Shown here one piece after another: positions 26,469-34,945 of a stretch of 64,000 bases of DNA (position 1 is the stretch's first letter; every line of letters starts with the position of its first letter). The notes beneath the pieces were generated by a model. It saw only the letters and a list, made by a program, of their open reading frames with translations. It searched no databases and had not been told where the DNA came from. A program made the translations under genes and the position numbers. Location of the stretch: assembly GCA_028713125.1 (NCBI GenBank), contig JAQTOU010000003.1, positions 328,703 to 392,702 of the forward strand. The letters are read 5' to 3'. Source of the stretch: Elusimicrobiales bacterium. GTDB taxonomy: Bacteria; Elusimicrobiota; Elusimicrobia; Elusimicrobiales; UBA9959.

Positions 26469-29315
26469 ATGGCAAATAAGGGCGATATACTTGTAGTAGA
26501 CGATAGCGCTGCTTCATTGCAGCTGATATCTTCTATGCTTACCGGCGAGGGCTATTCGGTCCGCATCGTGGAAAGCGGGGAGCTGGCCCTTTCCGCGGCG
26601 GAGGGGCAGCCGCCTGAGCTGATCCTGCTGGACGTGCGCATGCCGGGACTGGACGGCTTCGAGGTTTTCAACCGCCTTAAAGCCAAGCCGAAAACCAGCG
26701 AAACTCCGGTAATTTTTCTGACGGGCGCCACGGACCCGGATGAATGTGTCGCCGGCCTTAAATTGGGGGCCGTGGACTTTATCGCAAAATCCTTCGACCG
26801 CGAAAGCCTGCTGGCCAAGGTCCGCACCCATATAGAGCTCTACCGCCTGAGAAAAAAACTGGAACAGCAGACGGTCAAGTACAAGACGCTGTTCGAAAAC
26901 TCCAACGACGCGATCTTTGTGCACGGCATGGTCAATAGCGGCGAGGCGGGGAAGTTTATCGAGGTTAATGATATAGCCTGCTCCCGTCTCGGCTATAGCC
27001 GGGAAGAATTGCTGAAGCTGACCCCGCCGGGTATCGACGCGCCGGGCATGGAGGAGAAGCACCGGGCGGCGCTGGAGGAACTGGCGCGCACCGGGCACGC
27101 GGTCTTTGAAATCGAGCATGCCGGAAAAGACGGCCGAAACATGCCCGTGGAAATTTCCAGCCGGGTGTTCGATTACGGCGGCCTGCCCCATGTCCTGTCC
27201 ATAGCGCGGGATATCGCCGAGCGCAAGCGCGCGGAAGCCGCGCTGCTGGCCAGGGAAAAACTGGCCTGCGAAACGAATATCGCTTTTTCCGAACTGCTGG
27301 TAAACACGGAGCTTAAAACAGGAAATATCGGGACGTCAAAATCCCTGCTCACGGAGACGGCCGCGCGCCTGGCCGGGGTCGCCCGCGCCAGCATCTGGGA
27401 ATATTCCGCCGACGGCAGGGAGCTGCGCTGCCTAGATCTCTATGAATCCGGGCCACAAAAACATTCGGAGGGCCTGGTCTTAAGCTGCGTGGACTATCCG
27501 CGCTATTTTAAAAGCCTGCAGGAAAAATCCCATATCGCGGCGGCTGATGCCAGAACCCATCCCGGCACAAGCGAGTTCACGGCCGGTTACCTTGTCCCGC
27601 TTGGTATCACTTCGATGCTTGATGGGATAATCCCTGGCAGCGCAGGCCTGGCGGGAGTATTTTGCCTGGAGCATGTCGGTGAGTGCCGGGAATGGCTCCC
27701 TGAGGAAGAAAATCTTTTAAGCACGCTCTCCGCACTGACCGCCATGGTTTTCGATGTCGCCAAGCAAAAAAAGGCGGAGGCGGGGCACGAAAGGCTGCTG
27801 AAGGCTATAGAGCAGGCAGGGGAGGTGATCGTGATCGCCGACCCTGAAGGCACTATCCAATATGTAAACCCGGCCTTTGAAAAGGTTACCGGCTATACCA
27901 GACTGGAGGCTATAGGCAATAACCCGCGCATACTCAAGAGCGGCCAGCAGGACGAGGACTTTTATAAGAACATGTGGGGGAAAGTAACTTCCGGGAAAAC
28001 CTGGGAAGGCCGCATGGTGAACAAGCGCAAGGACGGGACCTTGTATACTGAAGAGGCGACAATTTCCCCGGTGCGCGACCAGCAGGGCCGGATCGTCAAC
28101 TATGTGGCGGTAAAGCGCGATATCACGGAGCAGTTGAAGCTGGAGAACCGGCTGAGACAGTCCCAGAAGATGGAGACCGTCGGCCTGCTGGCCGGCGGGG
28201 TGGCCCATGATTTCAATAATATCCTGAGCGCTATAATGTGCAATGCGGGCTTCCTCGCCAAAGATATAGCGCCCGGGGACCCAAAACATAAAGATGTAAA
28301 AGAAATCATAATAGCCAGCGAGCGCGCGGCCGCGCTTACCCGCCAGCTGCTCGCTTTCAGCCGGCGCCAGATAATGGCGACGCGGGTGGTGGACATAAAC
28401 GGGCTTGTAGGCGGCATGACCAGGCTGCTTAAACGCGTTATCGGTGAACAGACAAATGTGGCGGTAAAGCTGCATCCATCGCCGTGTACCGCCATCGTAG
28501 ACCCCGGGCAGATAGAGCAGGTGATAATGAATCTGGCCCTGAACGCGCGCGACGCGATGAATGGCGGCGGAACCATAACCCTTGAAACGGAAATAATCAA
28601 CCCGCCCGAAGAATTCTTCGATACCCGCCCGGACCTGCCTAAAGGGCCGCTGGTCTGTATGAAAGTGTCCGATACCGGCAGCGGCATGAGCCAGGAAATT
28701 AAAGACCACCTTTTCGAGCCCTTCTTTACCACGAAAGAGCAGGGCAAGGGCACCGGCCTGGGGCTTTCCACCGCTTTCGGAATTGTAAAGCAGAGCTGCG
28801 GGGATATAGAGGTTAAAAGCGAACAGGGTAAAGGCTCCGTTTTCACCGTATATCTGCCGCTTGTAGAAGCTCAACCCCGGGGCAAGGACAAGGATAAGGA
28901 TAAGGACGACCGCCCGCTGGGAAAAGGCCATGAGACCGTCCTGTTCGTGGAAGATGAAGAGAGCCTGCGCCGCCTCGGGGAGCGTATTCTGCTCACCAGC
29001 GGCTATAAAGTCCTTGTCGCCACGGATGGCCAGGCGGCCCTGAAGTTAATGGAGGAGCGCGGCAAGCCGGTGGACCTGCTAATGTCCGACGTCGTAATGC
29101 CCGGGATGAGCGGCCGCGAATTGGGGCTGGAGCTCGCGCGCAGGAAGCTTGTCGACCGGGCGCTCTATATGTCCGGCTATACCGACGAGGCCATAGTCAG
29201 GCACGGGGTTCTTGAGCCGGGCATAGCTTTCATCTACAAGCCGTATACGGTGGAGGCGCTGCTGAAGAAACTGCGGGAAGCCCTGGACGGACCCGCCGGG
29301 CAGGCGAAAGTTTAA
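26469..29315 (+). CDS. Large hybrid histidine kinase (REC-PAS-GAF-PAS-HK-REC)
   Basis: A 948-residue cytoplasmic protein. The ATG at 26469 follows a G-rich ribosome-binding site and opens directly into the first receiver (ILVVDDSAAS, Asp in LILLDVRMPG). Next are a PAS domain (YKTLFENSNDAIFVHG), a GAF-like region (~270-440), a second PAS (AIEQAGEVIVIADPEG, with PAC VAVKRDITEQ), HisKA (GVAHDFNNILSAIM), HATPase (NLALNARDAM, DTGSGMSQEIKDHLFEPFFTTKEQGKGTGLGLS) and a C-terminal receiver (VLFVEDEESL, LLMSDVVMPGMSG, IYKPYTVEALLKKLREALD). Having receivers at both ends suggests it both takes input from and hands phosphate to other proteins. Confidence 0.93.
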   Translation: MANKGDILVVDDSAASLQLISSMLTGEGYSVRIVESGELALSAAEGQPPELILLDVRMPGLDGFEVFNRLKAKPKTSETPVIFLTGATDPDECVAGLKLGAVDFIAKSFDRESLLAKVRTHIELYRLRKKLEQQTVKYKTLFENSNDAIFVHGMVNSGEAGKFIEVNDIACSRLGYSREELLKLTPPGIDAPGMEEKHRAALEELARTGHAVFEIEHAGKDGRNMPVEISSRVFDYGGLPHVLSIARDIAERKRAEAALLAREKLACETNIAFSELLVNTELKTGNIGTSKSLLTETAARLAGVARASIWEYSADGRELRCLDLYESGPQKHSEGLVLSCVDYPRYFKSLQEKSHIAAADARTHPGTSEFTAGYLVPLGITSMLDGIIPGSAGLAGVFCLEHVGECREWLPEEENLLSTLSALTAMVFDVAKQKKAEAGHERLLKAIEQAGEVIVIADPEGTIQYVNPAFEKVTGYTRLEAIGNNPRILKSGQQDEDFYKNMWGKVTSGKTWEGRMVNKRKDGTLYTEEATISPVRDQQGRIVNYVAVKRDITEQLKLENRLRQSQKMETVGLLAGGVAHDFNNILSAIMCNAGFLAKDIAPGDPKHKDVKEIIIASERAAALTRQLLAFSRRQIMATRVVDINGLVGGMTRLLKRVIGEQTNVAVKLHPSPCTAIVDPGQIEQVIMNLALNARDAMNGGGTITLETEIINPPEEFFDTRPDLPKGPLVCMKVSDTGSGMSQEIKDHLFEPFFTTKEQGKGTGLGLSTAFGIVKQSCGDIEVKSEQGKGSVFTVYLPLVEAQPRGKDKDKDKDDRPLGKGHETVLFVEDEESLRRLGERILLTSGYKVLVATDGQAALKLMEERGKPVDLLMSDVVMPGMSGRELGLELARRKLVDRALYMSGYTDEAIVRHGVLEPGIAFIYKPYTVEALLKKLREALDGPAGQAKV

Positions 29316-29344
29316 TTTACAGTCTTCATGAGCATCATTGAAAT

Positions 29345-30103
29345 ATGAACCAACAAATAAAAAAAGAAGATAACGGCCTGCCGGAAAAGAAAAAAATGGA
29401 GGCGCTCGGGCGGCTCTCCTGCAAGGTGGCCCACGATTTCAATAATATCCTGGGCGCCATAGAGGGCTACGCCACGCTCGCGATGGGCGCGCTTAAGGCC
29501 GATGACCCGGTCAGGGCCGATCTGCAGGAGATACGCATTTCCGTGGCCAAAGCCGCCGCTATCGGGAAACACCTTACCGCTTTCGGCGGCAGGCAGCTGC
29601 TGCACAAGGCGCGGTGCGAAGTGAGAGAATTGGTCGCGAATACGCTCAAGAGGGCGGAGCTGGCGCAGGATGAAAAATTTAAGATAGAAGAGCGCCTCGA
29701 GGCCGGGCTGCCCGGGCTGATAGCCGACGCCGCGCAGCTGGAGCAGGCGCTCGCCGGCCTGCTGGTCAATGCGCGCGAGGCCATGCCGGGCGGCGGGACC
29801 GCCGTGATAAGCTCCTGCGCAAGTAAGCTGGAGGCCGGGGACATCGGCTCGCCGAAACCGGAAGAGGCAGGCTCATTGTTCATAAAAATAACCGTAAGCG
29901 ACAGCGGCGCGGGAATAAGCGCTGAGGCTCTCGAGCATCTATTCGAGCCGATGTTTTCTACTACCAAAAAAGGCCTTGGGACGGGGTTCGGGCTCGCGCT
30001 GGTTTACGGCCTGGCCAGGCAGCATAATGGCTGGGTGGAGGCAAAAAGCGAACCCGGCCGGGGCAGCGAGTTCACGCTGTACCTGCCAGCCTCCGGTATT
30101 TAA
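29345..30103 (+). CDS. Sensorless histidine kinase
   Basis: A 252-residue protein made only of HisKA (KVAHDFNNILGAIEGYA) and HATPase (LVNAREAMPGGG, DSGAGISAEALEHLFEPMFSTTKKGLGTGFGLALVYG). It lacks a sensor, membrane segment and receiver. It closely resembles the kinase core of the preceding gene. The 3' flank contains a decayed receiver C-terminus (30149-30264), so it was probably once a hybrid kinase. The next gene, a double receiver, is a likely phosphotransfer partner. Confidence 0.9.
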   Translation: MNQQIKKEDNGLPEKKKMEALGRLSCKVAHDFNNILGAIEGYATLAMGALKADDPVRADLQEIRISVAKAAAIGKHLTAFGGRQLLHKARCEVRELVANTLKRAELAQDEKFKIEERLEAGLPGLIADAAQLEQALAGLLVNAREAMPGGGTAVISSCASKLEAGDIGSPKPEEAGSLFIKITVSDSGAGISAEALEHLFEPMFSTTKKGLGTGFGLALVYGLARQHNGWVEAKSEPGRGSEFTLYLPASGI

Positions 30104-30148
30104 GAAATATCTAAGCCTGGCCGGAGGTTTATTTCATCCGTTCAGGGT

Positions 30149-30264
30149 ATGATATTCGTGCTGGCGGGGAATCTGCCCTTTATTTATAAACAGTTCGCCG
30201 CGGAGAGCTGGCTGCGAAGGCGCGCACCGTGCTGGACGCCCCGGCCGGACAGGCAAAGGCTTAG
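30149..30264 (+). pseudogene. Relic of a receiver-domain C-terminus with one frameshift
   Basis: In one frame this reads VLAGNLPFIYKQFAAESWLR. After a one-base shift near 30217 the next frame reads KARTVLDAPAGQAKA and then stops. Joined, this matches the end of the large hybrid kinase upstream (GIAFIYKPYTVEALLKK, then LREALDGPAGQAKV and stop) and typical receiver ends. No start codon or N-terminal receiver half remains. Confidence 0.75.
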
Positions 30265-30287
30265 CGGAATAATATACAATCACAAAT

Positions 30288-31091
30288 ATGGCAAAGATAC
30301 TCATTATAGACGACGACGGCATAGTGCGGGACGCGCTTTCGGTTTTCCTTATGCGCGCCGGGCACGAGGTTCTTACCGCGGCCGACGGGGCCAACGGGGT
30401 GCAGGCCTTCAAGAGCGCTTTGCCGGACCTGGTGGTGCTGGACCGCGACCTGCCCGTTCTGTCCGGCTCCGGGGTTTTCGACAAAATACGCGAGGTCTCG
30501 AAAAGCGTCCCTATACTGATCCTCAGCGGCTATGACGACCCGGAGGAGGTCGGCGCCTACCTCCGCGGCGGCGCGGCCGCTTTCCTTTCCAAAAGCGACG
30601 GCCTTTCCCCCGTGCTGGAGGCGGTGGACCGCCTTCTGGGGGCGCCGCCAGCGGCGGATGCGTCCGCGGCGGCTAAATCCGCGCCGCGGCCTGCGGCCAA
30701 AAACGCGCCGGCGGCTCCAGGCGCTGCCGTTATCCTCGTTGCCGACGACGACGACGAGATAAGGAGAGTGCTGAACCGCTACCTGTCTTCGCTGGCCTAT
30801 GAAGTTCTGGAGGCGAGGGACGGGGCCGAGGCGCTAGAGATAGCGCGCGCCCGCAGGCCTAAAATAGTCCTGCTTGATATAGCCATGCCGAAAAAAGACG
30901 GAGTGGAAGTGCTTAAAGAGCTGGCGCCGGAAATGCCGGGGACGGGTTTTATTATGATAACCGGCAACGAGGACGAAGAGCTTGCGCGCGAATGCCTGGG
31001 CTTGGGAGCTTTTGACTACGTCTCGAAGCCGATAAACATCGAGTCCCTCGGCAAATCGATAAAGGCCAGGCTGCTGCTCCAGGGAACTTAA
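30288..31091 (+). CDS. Tandem double-receiver response regulator
   Basis: A 267-residue protein with two CheY-like domains and no output domain. The first (ILIIDDDGIVRDAL) has its acceptor Asp region as VVLDRDLPVLSG and ends LSKSDG. An Ala/Pro linker (residues ~120-150) leads to the second (VILVADDDDEIRRVL, Asp in IVLLDIAMPKKDG, Lys in YVSKPINIESL). Such proteins act as phosphate sinks or relays between kinases. It follows two kinase genes and ends at a perfect terminator. Confidence 0.9.
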   Translation: MAKILIIDDDGIVRDALSVFLMRAGHEVLTAADGANGVQAFKSALPDLVVLDRDLPVLSGSGVFDKIREVSKSVPILILSGYDDPEEVGAYLRGGAAAFLSKSDGLSPVLEAVDRLLGAPPAADASAAAKSAPRPAAKNAPAAPGAAVILVADDDDEIRRVLNRYLSSLAYEVLEARDGAEALEIARARRPKIVLLDIAMPKKDGVEVLKELAPEMPGTGFIMITGNEDEELARECLGLGAFDYVSKPINIESLGKSIKARLLLQGT

Positions 31092-31111
31092 GGCGGGGCG
31101 GCTCCTGCTAT

Positions 31112-31152
31112 AAAATGGAACCGGCCGGGTTAAACCCGGCCGGTTCCATTTT
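31112..31152. terminator. Perfect bidirectional intrinsic terminator
   Basis: Nineteen-base arms (AAAATGGAACCGGCCGGGT and its complement) around TAA, between convergent genes. Confidence 0.92.
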
Positions 31153-31168
31153 TGGCCGCTGTCTGTGA

Positions 31169-31540
31169 TTACTTGCCGGCGGCTTCGGGCTTCTTGGCCT
31201 CGGCTTTCTTGCCCTCGTGCTTGCCCTCGTGTTTCTGTATGGGCTTCACGGAGGCTTTGCCGTCTTTCACGGTGACTTTCACCTTGGCGCCTACGGTCAG
31301 GCCGGCCAGCTTGGCGGCTTCAAGGGTGAACTGCTTCTCGACGCCCTTGGCGTCCTTCACGGTGATCATGCTGGTGGCGGCGTCGATGGCGCTGATGTCG
31401 CCGGTGAAGTTTTCAACGACTACTTTCGCGTGCTTGGCGGCGGCGGGCTTCTCGGCCTTGGCCGGGGCGGCCGGGGCCTGCGCGAAGCTCATCCCTGCGA
31501 AAGCGGCGAGGGTTACGACTGCGAGTATGTACTTTTTCAT
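31169..31540 (-). CDS. Small exported Lys/Ala-rich protein
   Basis: A 123-residue protein. The ATG at 31540 has GGAGG upstream and gives the signal peptide MKKYILAVVTLAAFAGMSFAQ. The core (VVVENFTGDISAIDAATSMITVKDAKGVEKQFTLEA, GAKVKVTVKDGKASVKPI) looks like a small OB-fold or beta-barrel domain of the kind found in short periplasmic proteins. It is flanked by Ala/Lys-rich ends (KHEGKHEGKKAEAKKPEA). The basic tail could bind metal or polyanions. Family not recognised with certainty. Confidence 0.7.
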   Translation of the reverse strand: MKKYILAVVTLAAFAGMSFAQAPAAPAKAEKPAAAKHAKVVVENFTGDISAIDAATSMITVKDAKGVEKQFTLEAAKLAGLTVGAKVKVTVKDGKASVKPIQKHEGKHEGKKAEAKKPEAAGK

Positions 31541-31627
31541 TTTAGTTTCCTCCAAAAGATTTTCTGCCTGCACACATAGTCTAGCAACACCCCCATTAAA
31601 GGAACCTTAGAACAACATTAAAAGATT

Positions 31628-33091
31628 CTAATGTTGAGGAGGGGGGAAGATCACGGTGAAGGTGGAGCCTTGGCCGGGGGGGCTTTCGGCTTTTATTTCG
31701 GCGCCGTGGGCGTCGGCTATGGATTTGGCTATGGCGAGGCCGAGGCCGAAGCCGGAGGAGCTGCGCGAGGAGTCGGCGCGGTAGAAGCGTTTGAAGATGT
31801 GCGGCAGGTCCCCGGCCGGTATGCCGGGGCCGCTGTCGGAGACGCTTACGGCCGGCCGCCCGGCCTCCATGGAGATATTGACCTTTATTTTGCCTCCGGG
31901 GCCGCCGTATTTCAGGGCATTGTCGAGCAGGTTTAAAAAAAGCCGGCCGAGCTGGCCCTGGTCCGCCTCGACTTCTATGGAGTCCGCCGCCCGGGACAGC
32001 TCGATGGAGGCCCCGGACTTTTCGGCCAGGCCGGAGAGGCTGCCGGCCGCGCCCCCCAGAAGCGTCTTCAGGTTAACGCGGGAGCGCTCGAGGCGAACTT
32101 CCCTGTTGTCGAAGCGGGCAAGGGTAAGGAGATCCCCGACGATCTTGGACATCTTCTCGGTCTCTTCCAGGTTGCTCTGAAGCACGGCGGTATATTCGCC
32201 TACGGAGCGGGCTTTCTTCAGCGCCACCTCCAGCTCGCCTTTCAGGATGGTCAGCGGCGTCTTCAGCTCGTGTGAAACGTCCTGGATGAAGCGCCGCTCC
32301 GAAAGGAAAGAATCCTCGAGGCGCGCCAACATAGCGTTGAAGAGGTCGGCCAGCTCGCGGATCTCGTCGCGGGTCTCCGGCGGCTTTATCCGCAGGCTCA
32401 GGTTCTCGGCCGTTATCTGGCGGAGGGTGCGCGCCATGTTCGCCACCGGCCGCAGCGCCACGCGCGCGAAGAACATGCCGAAAGCCCCCGTCAGCAGCAC
32501 TATCAGCGGAACCATGGCCGCCATCATCACGCGCAATTTTTTAAGCGCGAACTGGGTGTGGTAGGTAGAGCGGTAGGCCTGCACTATATAAACGGCTCCG
32601 CCGGTCCCGGAGGCCGGGGTGGCATAGGAGCGGTAGGTGGCTTCCGGTCCTTCTCCCTGGGAGATCTTGATCGTATCGTATACGGCATTGCCTTTCAGGG
32701 CGTCCTTCAGCGTGCGGTCCGGCAGTTCCGGCGCTCCGGCAGAGCCGCGCGAGTTCTCCAGCTCGGCCCCGGAGGCGTCGAGGATGCGCAGCTCGACGGC
32801 GGCCTGCTTCGGATCCTCGGTGTGCAGGCGCACCAGCTCGGGGGCTATCTTGAAGAAAGCGCCGCCTTTCGCCGCCGAAGCGGAATACCTGCCCACCTCT
32901 ATGCGCTCGGTCTCCAGGTAGGCCTCCAGCGCGTCGGCCACTCCCTCCGCCCGGACCGCCAGCAGCTGGTCCAGGTTCTCGTCCAGGCTTCTTTCCAGGT
33001 TATTGTAGACCACTACGCTGAAAAGGGCTAGCGTAACGGCCAGAGCCGCCGCGTACCAGAGAGTTATCCTGAACCTGACGGAATTGAACAT
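31628..33091 (-). CDS. Membrane sensor histidine kinase (EnvZ/CusS type)
   Basis: A 487-residue protein with two membrane helices (ITLWYAAALAVTLALFSVVVY and MMAAMVPLIVLLTGAFGMFFA) enclosing a ~150-residue periplasmic sensor. Then come HAMP (LRPVANMARTLRQITAENLSLRI), HisKA (DVSHELKTPLTILKGE) and HATPase (NLLDNALKYGG, DSGPGIPAGDLPHIFKRFYRADSSRSSSGFGLGLAIAKSI). It starts within the stop of the response regulator (TGATG), so the pair is translationally coupled. The linkage to uxs and ugd upstream suggests it reports on envelope or glycan state. Confidence 0.94.
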   Translation of the reverse strand: MFNSVRFRITLWYAAALAVTLALFSVVVYNNLERSLDENLDQLLAVRAEGVADALEAYLETERIEVGRYSASAAKGGAFFKIAPELVRLHTEDPKQAAVELRILDASGAELENSRGSAGAPELPDRTLKDALKGNAVYDTIKISQGEGPEATYRSYATPASGTGGAVYIVQAYRSTYHTQFALKKLRVMMAAMVPLIVLLTGAFGMFFARVALRPVANMARTLRQITAENLSLRIKPPETRDEIRELADLFNAMLARLEDSFLSERRFIQDVSHELKTPLTILKGELEVALKKARSVGEYTAVLQSNLEETEKMSKIVGDLLTLARFDNREVRLERSRVNLKTLLGGAAGSLSGLAEKSGASIELSRAADSIEVEADQGQLGRLFLNLLDNALKYGGPGGKIKVNISMEAGRPAVSVSDSGPGIPAGDLPHIFKRFYRADSSRSSSGFGLGLAIAKSIADAHGAEIKAESPPGQGSTFTVIFPPPQH

Positions 33092-33759
33092 CAGCTCTTG
33101 AGGAGGTAGCCCTTGCCCCTGACCGTCTGTATGACTTTTTTCGCGGGATTCTTTTCAAGCTTGCGCCGCAAATAGTTTATATAAACGTCTATCACGTTGG
33201 TACCGGTGTCGAAATTTATATCCCACACGTGCTCCGCTATCATGGTGCGGGTAACTATCTTTCCCTTGTTGCGCACCAGGTATTCCAGCAGCGAGAATTC
33301 CTTGGCGCTCAGGTCCAGCTCCTTGCCGGCGAGGCGCGCCTTATGCGCGGCCAGGTCTATCTCTATATCGCCGGCGCTGAGCAGCGTGGAGGGCTCCGCG
33401 GGCTTGGTGCGGAGCAGGGCCCTGATGCGGGCGAGCAGCTCCTCGAAGGCGAAGGGCTTGGTGAGATAATCGTTGGCCCCGGCGTCCAGGCCCTTGACCT
33501 TGTCTTCGACCCTGTCTTTGGCCGTGAGCATCAAAATGGGCGCCGCGAAGCCGGAAGCGCGCAGGCGGGAGCAGACGGCCACGCCGTCGAGGCCCGGGAG
33601 CATTACGTCGAGGAGCAGCAGATCGTAGGGATTCTCTTCGGCCAGGGTCAGGGCTTCCTGGCCGGTGGAGGCGATGTCCGCCGCATAGCCTTCCTCTTTA
33701 AGCCCGCGCCTGATGAAGTCGGCTATTTTCTTTTCGTCTTCGGCTATCAGGACGCGCAT
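33091..33759 (-). CDS. OmpR/PhoB-family response regulator
   Basis: A 222-residue regulator with a receiver (RVLIAEDEKKIADF, Asp in LLLLDVMLPGLDG, Lys in YLTKPFAFEE) and a winged-helix DNA-binding domain (IEIDLAAHKARLAGKELDLSAKEFSLLEYLVRNKGKIVTR, VIDVYINYLRRKLEK, TVRGKGYLL). It starts 4 bases after the uxs stop and overlaps the kinase start by 1 base, so uxs, regulator and kinase form one operon. It is the only classical DNA-binding response regulator in the window. Confidence 0.95.
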   Translation of the reverse strand: MRVLIAEDEKKIADFIRRGLKEEGYAADIASTGQEALTLAEENPYDLLLLDVMLPGLDGVAVCSRLRASGFAAPILMLTAKDRVEDKVKGLDAGANDYLTKPFAFEELLARIRALLRTKPAEPSTLLSAGDIEIDLAAHKARLAGKELDLSAKEFSLLEYLVRNKGKIVTRTMIAEHVWDINFDTGTNVIDVYINYLRRKLEKNPAKKVIQTVRGKGYLLKS

Positions 33760-33763
33760 GGGT

Positions 33764-34693
33764 TCAGACCCTGGCTTTGAAATAGGAGATGGTGCGCTTC
33801 AGGCCCTCTGCCAGGTCCACCTTGGGCTGCCACTTAAGTATCTTCTTCGCCCGGGTGATATCGGGGCGGCGGACCTTGGGGTCGTCCTCGGGGAGGGGGC
33901 GGAAAACTATTTTGGACTTGCTGCCGGACAGGCGCTTTATCGTCTCGGCCAGCTCGAGCAGCGAGATCTCGTGCGGATTCCCGATGTTGACCGGGTCGTT
34001 CTCCTTGCTCATCAGCAGGCGGTAGATCCCGTCTATCAGGTCCGACACGTAGCACAGGCTGCGGGTCTGGCTTCCGTCGCCGTAAACGGTGATGGGCTTG
34101 CCTTTCAGCGCCTGCGTCATGAAGTTGGGCACAGCGCGGCCGTCCTCCAGGCGCATGTTGGGCCCGTAGGTGTTGAAGATGCGCAGCATGCGCACCTGCA
34201 TGCCGTGGTAGCGGTGGTAGGCCATGGTCATGGCTTCGGCGAAACGCTTGGCCTCGTCGTAGACCCCGCGCGGTCCTATTGGATTCACATTTCCCCAGTA
34301 GCCTTCGTGCTGCGGGTTGATCAGCGGGTCGCCGTAAACTTCCGAAGTGGAGGCGATCATGAAGATGGCCTTCTTCTCCTTGGCAAGCCCCAGCGCTTTA
34401 TGCGTCCCCAGCGCGCCGACTTTCAGGGTCGGTATCGGGAACTTCAAATAATCTATGGGGGAAGCGGGGCTGGCGAAGTGCAGCACCGCGTCCAGCTTGC
34501 CCGGCACGTGCAGGTAATTGGTGACGTCGTACTTCGTAAATCCGAACTTCGGATTCTTGAGCAGGTCCTCGATATTGGCGATATTGCCGGTGATAAAATT
34601 ATCTATGCCGATCACCGAATGGCCCTTCCCCAGCAAGTAGCGCGAAAGGTGGCTCCCCAAAAAACCCGCCGCGCCGGTGACAAGTATTCTCAT
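33764..34693 (-). CDS. uxs: UDP-glucuronate decarboxylase (UDP-xylose synthase)
   Basis: A 309-residue extended SDR. The start at 34693 follows GGAG and opens on [24 protein letters not shown] signatures are present: [71 protein letters not shown] (YxxxK), [15 protein letters not shown] and [16 protein letters not shown]. It converts UDP-glucuronate to UDP-xylose. Ugd, upstream in the same direction, makes UDP-glucuronate. A repeat element and a heptamer tract separate the two genes. Confidence 0.93.
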   Translation of the reverse strand: MRILVTGAAGFLGSHLSRYLLGKGHSVIGIDNFITGNIANIEDLLKNPKFGFTKYDVTNYLHVPGKLDAVLHFASPASPIDYLKFPIPTLKVGALGTHKALGLAKEKKAIFMIASTSEVYGDPLINPQHEGYWGNVNPIGPRGVYDEAKRFAEAMTMAYHRYHGMQVRMLRIFNTYGPNMRLEDGRAVPNFMTQALKGKPITVYGDGSQTRSLCYVSDLIDGIYRLLMSKENDPVNIGNPHEISLLELAETIKRLSGSKSKIVFRPLPEDDPKVRRPDITRAKKILKWQPKVDLAEGLKRTISYFKARV

Positions 34694-34725
34694 GTGAAAA
34701 TCTCCAGGTCCTGAATATCTGTTTT

Positions 34726-34856
34726 GCGGCCGCCCTGTGGGCCGGAACGCAAAACGCGTTCGGCCACACCGTGGCCTCACTCCGTGTTCGCCCGCCGGGC
34801 TATGCAACCGGCGGGCTCTCCGAGGGTTTTGCTAACCCGGCCCGCAGGTCGGCCGC
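34726..34856. repeat. 105-bp multi-hairpin repeat, copy B (core 34739-34843)
   Basis: Same length, orientation on the + strand and hairpin layout as copies A and C, with six base differences. The outer stem extends to 20 bp: 34726-34745 pairs with 34837-34856 at 18 of 20 positions. The extension sequence is unlike that of the other copies. It lies between ugd and uxs, inside an apparent operon. Confidence 0.9.
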
Positions 34857-34868
34857 GGTCTGCCCGAT

Positions 34869-34945
34869 GATTCTGGATTTTCGACTTTCGATCTTCGATT
34901 CCCGATTCTCGATTCTCGACTCCCGATTCCCGACTCTCGATTTTT
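34869..34945. repeat. Heptamer tandem repeat (GAYTYYY), 11 units
   Basis: Eleven consecutive 7-bp units from GATTCTG through GACTTTC, GATTCCC, GATTCTC (twice) and GACTCTC to GATTTTT. The first two bases are GA in every unit while the rest varies among pyrimidines. The tract ends exactly at the base before the ugd stop codon. A short version is at 40580-40607. Confidence 0.85.

Noticed and set aside
34869..34945. The heptamer tract as a CRISPR array or coding repeat
   Set aside because: Units are 7 bp without spacers. It lies after the ugd stop and is not in frame with any plausible gene.
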